From an uncultured Succinatimonas sp. (GTDB lineage: Bacteria; Pseudomonadota; Gammaproteobacteria; Enterobacterales; Succinivibrionaceae), in the NCBI GenBank assembly GCA_905201175.1, contig CAJKNC010000058.1:1-10806 (forward strand): DNA of 10,806 nt. Reading direction: 5' to 3'. The notes under the pieces were generated by a model. That model ran no database searches. It was not told where the DNA came from and saw nothing but the letters and a program-made list of their open reading frames with translations. Every line of letters starts with the position of its first letter. The stretch's first letter is position 1. This document shows positions 6,687 to 10,806 of the stretch, one piece after another. The position numbers were made by a program, and so were the translations under genes.

Positions 6687-8591
6687 TTACTCAGATAAGA
6701 GCTTATTCATGCACTTAACAAAGGAGCTCGGATCCTTCAGAGCGCCTTGATCTGATAATAAGGCCTGCTCAAAAATAAGCTGAGCCCAAATCTTAAAGCG
6801 CTCGGCATCACCTTCTGCGGCAGCCTTCTTTAATAAAGCATGCTCAGGATTAATCTCTAAAGTATACTTCTCATCCGGAATCTTCTGACCTGAAGCCTCC
6901 AGAATACGGCGCATCTGCATGGTCATCATGCGGTTACTGTCAGAGATGACGCAGGAAGGAGAATCAATCAAACGAGTAGAAACAACTACGTCCTTAACCT
7001 TATCTCCCAAAGCATCCTTGAAGCGAGCAATTAAATCCTTATGCTCCTCTGAAGCTTCCTCCTGCTTCTTCTTCTCATCTTCATCTGCAAGCTTGCCTAA
7101 CTTTAAGTCAGAAGCATTAGCGCTTACAAATTCCTTGCCGGCATACTCAGTTACATTGCCCATGAGCCACTCATCAATGCGTTCCCACATTAACAGAACT
7201 TCAATTCCCTTCTTCTTTAATTGCTCTAAGTAAGGGGAATTTAAAGCGGCTTCATAGCTCTCTGCAGTCAAGTAGTAGATCTTATCCTGCCCTTCAACCA
7301 TTCTAGAGATATAGTCATCCAGGCTTACATTCTGTACATTAGAATCATTCTTAGTTGAAGCATAACGCAACAGCTTTAAGATAGCATCGCGATTATCATA
7401 ATCCTCAACCGGCCCCTCTTTCATTACAGAACCAAACTGTGACCAGAAAGTCTGATACTCTTCGCTGTTCTTGCTCAGCTTCTCGATCATATTCAAGGTA
7501 CGCTTAGTTAAAGCTTTCTTAAGCTTGCGTGTTACGGCGCTGTCTTGCAATAATTCACGAGAAACATTCAATGGCAATGAGTTAGTATCAACTAAGCCCT
7601 TTACGAAGCGCAAATAGTTAGGCTGGAAAGCCTCAGCCTTATCCATAATAAAGACTCTCTGCACATAGAGCTTTAAACCATGATCATTCTGACGGGTAAA
7701 TAAATCCCACGGTGCAGTCTTCGGAATATAGAGCAAGGATGTATATTCTAAGTCGCCTTCAACCTTGTTATGCGCCCAGGTTAGCGGATCCTGATAATCA
7801 TGACTTAAGTGCTTATAGAACTCTTTATACTCATCATCCTTAATATCCTTAGGTGAACGAGTCCATAAAGCCTTAGCATCATTTACCTGAACATATTCAA
7901 ACTTACTTTCATGCTTTGCATCCTTATCCTCGCCCTCTTTAGGAGCCTCATACTGCTCCTCATAGAGTTCAACCGGAGTTGAGATATGGTCTGAATATTT
8001 GGTGATAGCATCACGTAAGGTCCAGGTTTCCAAGAACTCTTTCTCGCTATCCTTTAAGTGCAGGATAATATCGGTACCGCGATTCTTGCGGGTAATGTTT
8101 TCACTTTCAAAGGTACCATTGCCATCTGATTCCCAGCGTACGCCCTCATTCTCTGGAGCTTCCACGCTTCTTGATAAAACAGTTACCTTATCGGCAACAA
8201 TAAAGGCTGAATAGAAGCCAACGCCAAACTGGCCTATAAGCTGTGAATCCTTAGCAGCATCTCCAGTCAGCTTCTTCATGAAAGCCTCTGTGCCTGACTC
8301 TGCAATAGTACCTAAATGGCTGTTTGCCTCATCTAAGGTCATGCCTAAGCCATTATCGGAAATGGTTAAAGTCTGAGATTCTTTGTCAGCACGGATGCGG
8401 ATCTTGAAGTTAGGATCATCCCCTAAAAGCTCCGGCTTAGTTAAAGCCATAAAATGAAGCTTATCAATAGCATCTGAAGCATTAGAAATCAACTCACGTA
8501 AAAAAACTTCTTTGTTAGAATAAAGAGAATTGGCAAGAAGATCTAGAAGCTTAGTAACTTGGGTCTGAAAGCCATGAACTGTTGCGGTCAT
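6687..8591 (-). CDS. htpG: Molecular chaperone HtpG (bacterial Hsp90)
   Basis: Cytoplasmic ATP-dependent chaperone of 634 residues (E. coli HtpG 624), which works as a homodimer in protein folding and stress recovery. The N-terminal GHKL ATPase domain is intact: catalytic E33 and N37 in FLRELISNASDA, DNGLGM (D79 binds the adenine), the lid/glycine motif GQFGVGFYSAF, and RGTDIILHL. The middle domain includes WTRSPKDI and the conserved FVKGLVDTNSLPLNVSRE block with the arginine that completes the ATP site. The C-terminal dimerisation domain has RRILEASGQ. A charged linker around EGEDKDAKHE joins N and middle domains. The start ATG at 8591 is fixed by the conserved N-terminus; the nearest Shine-Dalgarno (GGAG, 8605-8608) is unusually far, 13 nt. 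It has its own sigma-32 promoter and follows recR, as in E. coli. Confidence 0.98.
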   Translation of the reverse strand: MTATVHGFQTQVTKLLDLLANSLYSNKEVFLRELISNASDAIDKLHFMALTKPELLGDDPNFKIRIRADKESQTLTISDNGLGMTLDEANSHLGTIAESGTEAFMKKLTGDAAKDSQLIGQFGVGFYSAFIVADKVTVLSRSVEAPENEGVRWESDGNGTFESENITRKNRGTDIILHLKDSEKEFLETWTLRDAITKYSDHISTPVELYEEQYEAPKEGEDKDAKHESKFEYVQVNDAKALWTRSPKDIKDDEYKEFYKHLSHDYQDPLTWAHNKVEGDLEYTSLLYIPKTAPWDLFTRQNDHGLKLYVQRVFIMDKAEAFQPNYLRFVKGLVDTNSLPLNVSRELLQDSAVTRKLKKALTKRTLNMIEKLSKNSEEYQTFWSQFGSVMKEGPVEDYDNRDAILKLLRYASTKNDSNVQNVSLDDYISRMVEGQDKIYYLTAESYEAALNSPYLEQLKKKGIEVLLMWERIDEWLMGNVTEYAGKEFVSANASDLKLGKLADEDEKKKQEEASEEHKDLIARFKDALGDKVKDVVVSTRLIDSPSCVISDSNRMMTMQMRRILEASGQKIPDEKYTLEINPEHALLKKAAAEGDAERFKIWAQLIFEQALLSDQGALKDPSSFVKCMNKLLSE

Positions 8592-8640
8592 TTTTTATTA
8601 AAATCTCCATACTTGTGGTAAAAAACCACTACTGGTTGCA

Positions 8641-8670
8641 TATATGGGGATAGCCTGCTTAATTTTCAAG
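8641..8670 (-). promoter_or_regulatory. Sigma-32 (RpoH) heat-shock promoter of htpG
   Basis: Read on the minus strand, CTTGAAA (8670-8664) is followed after 14 nt by CCCCATATA (8649-8641). This matches the RpoH consensus CTTGAAA-N11-16-CCCCATnT almost perfectly. The start site should fall near 8635, giving a leader of about 43 nt before the htpG ATG. It lies in the 170-nt recR-htpG gap, where no clear recR terminator is visible, so basal read-through from recR plus heat-induced transcription is likely. Confidence 0.88.
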
Positions 8671-8761
8671 AAATAAAGCAATTTTTTTCAAAACACCCGC
8701 GATTCTAATCAATAGAGAGAAAATTACCCAAGCGGTTATTTATTGTGACTTTAGACTTCTG

Positions 8762-9367
8762 CTAAATTTTACGGCGATAAGCAATTGAGGTAGCTAAGGT
8801 AGAACCATCTACCGAATTAAGATCTCCGCCTATAGGTACGCCTGAGGCAATTTGAGAGACCTCTATATTATGACGCTTGCAAAAATTACTAATAAACGCA
8901 GCCGTTGCATTTCCCTCAACAGTCTGGCTCAAGGCTAAGATTACCTCATTATATTTCTGAGATGTCAGCTTTTTAAATAAGATATCTAATCCCAGCTCTT
9001 GAACGCCGATACCATCTAATGGTGACAAACGTCCATGAAGCACAAAGTAAGTCCCTTTAAAAGAACCGGAATCCTCAATTGCCTGCACATCTGACGGGGT
9101 TTCTACAACGCATAAAGTTGCATTTGCCTTACGGCTTGCAGATGAGCAGATTTCACATTCTTTTCCCTTTTCATCGCTATAATTCTGACAGCTTGGGCAA
9201 CGAGAGATCTGCTCTAGAGCCTGCTTGATAACCTCAGCCATTTCAATGCCTAAATCGCGCTTACGCTCTAAAAGAGTATAAGCAATGCGCATTGCACTTA
9301 TAGGACCGATCCCAGGCATTAGCTGCAAGGATTTTATAAGCTTATCAAGCAGAGAAGATGATGACAT
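8762..9367 (-). CDS. recR: Recombination mediator protein RecR
   Basis: A 201-residue protein, the same length as E. coli RecR, acting with RecF/RecO to load RecA on SSB-coated gaps. Domains in order: helix-hairpin-helix with LMPGIGPISAMRIA (16-29); a four-cysteine zinc finger C57-P-S-C60 and C71-E-I-C74; and a Toprim domain starting LCVVETPSDVQAIE, with LSPLDGIG and the TVEGNATA Walker-B-like segment (E. coli has EGEATA, so one acidic residue is Asn here). The C-terminal SQIASGVPIGGDL block is typical. The start ATG 9367 is 1 nt from the ybaB stop (TAA A ATG) and no good Shine-Dalgarno is visible, so translation probably depends on coupling to ybaB. Confidence 0.97.
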   Translation of the reverse strand: MSSSSLLDKLIKSLQLMPGIGPISAMRIAYTLLERKRDLGIEMAEVIKQALEQISRCPSCQNYSDEKGKECEICSSASRKANATLCVVETPSDVQAIEDSGSFKGTYFVLHGRLSPLDGIGVQELGLDILFKKLTSQKYNEVILALSQTVEGNATAAFISNFCKRHNIEVSQIASGVPIGGDLNSVDGSTLATSIAYRRKI

Positions 9368-9368
9368 T

Positions 9369-9692
9369 TTAGAATGGAAGCTTAACGCCTGGAGGCAGCT
9401 GCATGCCGGCGGTTACAGAAGCCATCTTTTCCTTAGAGCCTTCCTCAACACGGCGATGAGCATCATTAAATGCTGCGGCAATTAAATCTTCCAAAAGATC
9501 TTTCTCTTCCTTGCCTGCAACCTGATCATCAATCTCAACGCGGCGAACTTCGTGAGAGCCGTTCATGGTGACCTTAACTAAACCTGCACCTGCCACACCG
9601 GTAACTTCCATCTTAGCGATTTCGTCTTGTGCTTTTTGCAGGCGCTCTTGCATCATTTGAGCCTGCTTCATCATATTGCCCATGTTGAACAT
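9369..9692 (-). CDS. ybaB: YbaB/EbfC family nucleoid-associated protein
   Basis: A small DNA-binding protein of 107 residues (E. coli YbaB 109) that forms dimers and associates with the nucleoid. The N-terminal half is a helix rich in Met, Gln and Lys (NMMKQAQMMQERLQKAQDEI), followed by the conserved beta-strand block VTGVAGAGLVKVTMNG, VRRVEID, the DLIAAAFNDAHRR helix, and the invariant tail MQLPPGVKLPF. The start ATG 9692 is supported by GGAGT (9705-9701) 8 nt upstream. It is the first gene of the ybaB-recR unit. In E. coli dnaX comes immediately upstream; here that place is taken by a 306-nt non-coding gap and a GNAT gene. Confidence 0.97.
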   Translation of the reverse strand: MFNMGNMMKQAQMMQERLQKAQDEIAKMEVTGVAGAGLVKVTMNGSHEVRRVEIDDQVAGKEEKDLLEDLIAAAFNDAHRRVEEGSKEKMASVTAGMQLPPGVKLPF

Positions 9693-9789
9693 GACAATTT
9701 ACTCCGTAAAAATAAAATCGGTAAAACTTATAACAGCAAAAGCCTTAAAATTTTTATTTATTATAAAAGCTTATGCTTGTTTGCCCCTG

Positions 9790-9798
9790 ATTATAACA
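9790..9798 (-). promoter_or_regulatory. Candidate extended -10 promoter for ybaB-recR
   Basis: Minus-strand TGTTATAAT (9798-9790) is a perfect TATAAT with the extended TGn element, about 98 nt upstream of the ybaB start. No good -35 hexamer is present, as is common with extended -10 promoters. A second TATAAT on the same strand at 9765-9760 lacks TG and -35 and is weaker. Given the AT richness the call is moderate. Confidence 0.45.
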
Positions 9799-9914
9799 AA
9801 AAAATTAAATCTACGCTTCTCTAACAGCCAGCATTGCCTATACTTGACCGCTGGACAAAAAGACTGTTTTAAATGCTCTTAAGTAAGCCTTATATGCTTT
9901 AAATGATAAAAGCT

Positions 9915-9956
9915 GCAAAAAAATTAAGTCATAGTTTTTTTGGCTATGACTTAATT
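9915..9956 (-). terminator. Rho-independent terminator of the GNAT gene
   Basis: A perfect 13-bp inverted repeat, AATTAAGTCATAG (9922-9934) with CTATGACTTAATT (9944-9956), has a 9-nt loop. Read on the minus strand the stem is followed directly by a run of T (complement of 9917-9923). It lies 42 nt after the stop codon of the acetyltransferase gene and separates it from ybaB. Confidence 0.8.
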
Positions 9957-9998
9957 ATGCTCTAAAAGCTATCCTTTAAAATTTTGAGATATTTTTAA

Positions 9999-10583
9999 TT
10001 ACAGCTTGGCATTGTACTTATCTAAGATTGCCTGAATTGCGGCTTTATCTACAGCACTTAAAGGAATAAAAGGCTTAGGTTCGGTATCTGCATTATCGCA
10101 AATGCATTTTTCAAGCAAGTTGACGTCTAACCAGCGGCCATTCTTAAAGCCGGTCTTATGCAAAACACCGCACTCATTGAAGCCTAGCTTGCGATGTAAG
10201 GATACAGAACGAGGATTTCCTTCAGTAACATTTGAATACACGTTGCGGATATTTTGCAATTTTAAAATATCGAACAATACTTCCATAGCAATGAAGCCAT
10301 AGCCATGTCCGCGCTTGCTTAAGCTGATAAAGGCACGCAGCTCTGCATTCCAGCTCAAGCCAGGCTGCTCAAGATTACGATGGGCAAAAGCATAACCGAT
10401 AACACCTGATTCGTCTTCAATCACAATAAAAGGATAATCGTGAGAAATTGCCAAAATCTGCGTTTCTTTATCAGCAATACAAGGAACCTCATACTCTAAG
10501 GTAATTGGGTTTTCAATATATTGCTTTAAAATTTCTATAGTAGCTGCAGCATCCTGAACTACCGCCAGACGAACACGTGCCAT
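9999..10583 (-). CDS. GNAT N-acetyltransferase, phosphinothricin-acetyltransferase-like
   Basis: A 194-residue cytoplasmic acetyl-CoA-dependent acetyltransferase. The order of motifs matches the Pat/MnaT (YncA) branch: an N-terminal helix with IEILKQYIENPITLEYE, then VIGYAFAH, the acetyl-CoA motif A with KRGHGYGFIAMEVLFD (R/Q-x-x-G-x-G), then VTEGNPRSVSLHRKLGF, and the branch-typical end GVLHKTGFKNGRWLDVNLLEK. Related enzymes acetylate phosphinothricin, methionine sulfone/sulfoximine or other amines; the substrate here cannot be told. About 33 residues beyond the usual end (from CICDNADTEPKPF) form a C-terminal extension ending in a lysine-containing helix. The start ATG 10583 has GGAGT (10593-10589) upstream. 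It is monocistronic, with its own terminator. Confidence 0.9.
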   Translation of the reverse strand: MARVRLAVVQDAAATIEILKQYIENPITLEYEVPCIADKETQILAISHDYPFIVIEDESGVIGYAFAHRNLEQPGLSWNAELRAFISLSKRGHGYGFIAMEVLFDILKLQNIRNVYSNVTEGNPRSVSLHRKLGFNECGVLHKTGFKNGRWLDVNLLEKCICDNADTEPKPFIPLSAVDKAAIQAILDKYNAKL

Positions 10584-10628
10584 TTAGAACTCCACTCTAA
10601 TTTATCTTAATAGACAAAAATTAGTATT

Positions 10629-10634
10629 ATTATA
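10629..10634 (-). promoter_or_regulatory. Candidate -10 element for the GNAT gene
   Basis: Minus-strand TATAAT (10634-10629) stands about 45 nt upstream of the GNAT start, a normal distance for a short leader. No recognisable -35 hexamer precedes it and the surroundings are extremely AT-rich, so this is only a candidate. Confidence 0.3.
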
Positions 10635-10767
10635 ACTTTATAAAAAGGTTAGGAATTTAAAAAACCTAGTATTTATATATTATGTGACTTTACACTATTT
10701 TTATCAAAAAATTTTAATTTTCCCTATTTTTTCTATAAATAATACCTAAGATCCTAATTTTATTTAC

Positions 10768-10793
10768 GCCTTTAAATAAAGGCTGCCGCCTTT
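10768..10793. repeat. Three-arm inverted repeat GCCTTT-AAAGGC-GCCTTT at the window end
   Basis: GCCTTT (10768-10773), AAAGGC (10778-10783) and GCCTTT (10788-10793) are each separated by 4 nt, so the middle arm can pair with either outer arm. Read on the minus strand it could be a weak terminator for a gene beyond the window. The remaining non-coding stretch 10640-10767 shows nothing I can name. Confidence 0.35.
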
Positions 10794-10806
10794 CATAAAA
10801 CCTTAT

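Larger units (their letters stand above)
9693..9998. other. Intergenic region between ybaB and the GNAT gene
   Basis: This 306-nt AT-rich gap holds no credible gene; the two short plus-strand open frames in it have no recognisable features and lack a good start context. On the minus strand it carries an extended -10 promoter candidate for ybaB near 9790-9798, and the terminator of the upstream GNAT gene at 9915-9956. The rest (about 9800-9910) shows only a weak CCAGC/GCTGG repeat (9828-9832, 9850-9854). Confidence 0.7.

Noticed and set aside
8592..8640. RNA thermometer in the htpG leader
   Set aside because: The visible GTGGT/ACCAC hairpin does not cover the Shine-Dalgarno or the start codon; heat control is already explained by the sigma-32 promoter.
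9823..9854. CCAGC/GCTGG inverted repeat as a terminator or attachment site
   Set aside because: Only 5 bp with a 17-nt loop and no T-run; no integrase or other mobile gene is nearby.
9627..9882. Two overlapping short plus-strand open frames
   Set aside because: They overlap ybaB's start region and its promoter candidate, are low-complexity in an AT-rich gap, and have no family resemblance or ribosome binding site.

Overview
The window looks like chromosomal DNA of an AT-rich gammaproteobacterium. The block ybaB-recR-htpG on the minus strand is a classic gammaproteobacterial gene order, and htpG carries a near-perfect sigma-32 heat-shock promoter. The AT-rich, gut-type flavour makes a Succinivibrionaceae-like anaerobe a reasonable guess, but that is only an impression.

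Left part (1-6590, plus strand): one compact operon of seven genes. It encodes an ABC importer of the spermidine/putrescine (PotABCD) superfamily: ATPase, substrate-binding protein and two permeases. Three cytoplasmic proteins follow: a CodA-type amidohydrolase (cytosine/creatinine deaminase type), a true creatininase-type amidohydrolase, and a cytidylate-kinase-like P-loop protein. Spacers are 2-13 nt, except for 45 nt holding a perfect terminator-like hairpin between the binding protein and the first permease. The most economical reading is import and breakdown of creatinine or a similar cyclic guanidine/amidine. The importer probably does not carry polyamines, because key polyamine-contacting residues of PotD appear to be missing. 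The ATPase gene has one extra T at position 318, right after its Q-loop glutamine. It is therefore either a broken gene or a sequence error.

Middle (6546-6629): an operon terminator and a second strong bidirectional hairpin separate the operon from the convergent housekeeping block.

Right part (6687-10583, minus strand): htpG (Hsp90 chaperone), recR (recombination mediator), ybaB (nucleoid-associated protein) and, further upstream, a GNAT acetyltransferase of the phosphinothricin-acetyltransferase type ending in a strong terminator. dnaX, the usual upstream neighbour of ybaB, is not here. The last ~220 bases (10584-10806) hold no gene, only a weak promoter candidate and short inverted repeats.
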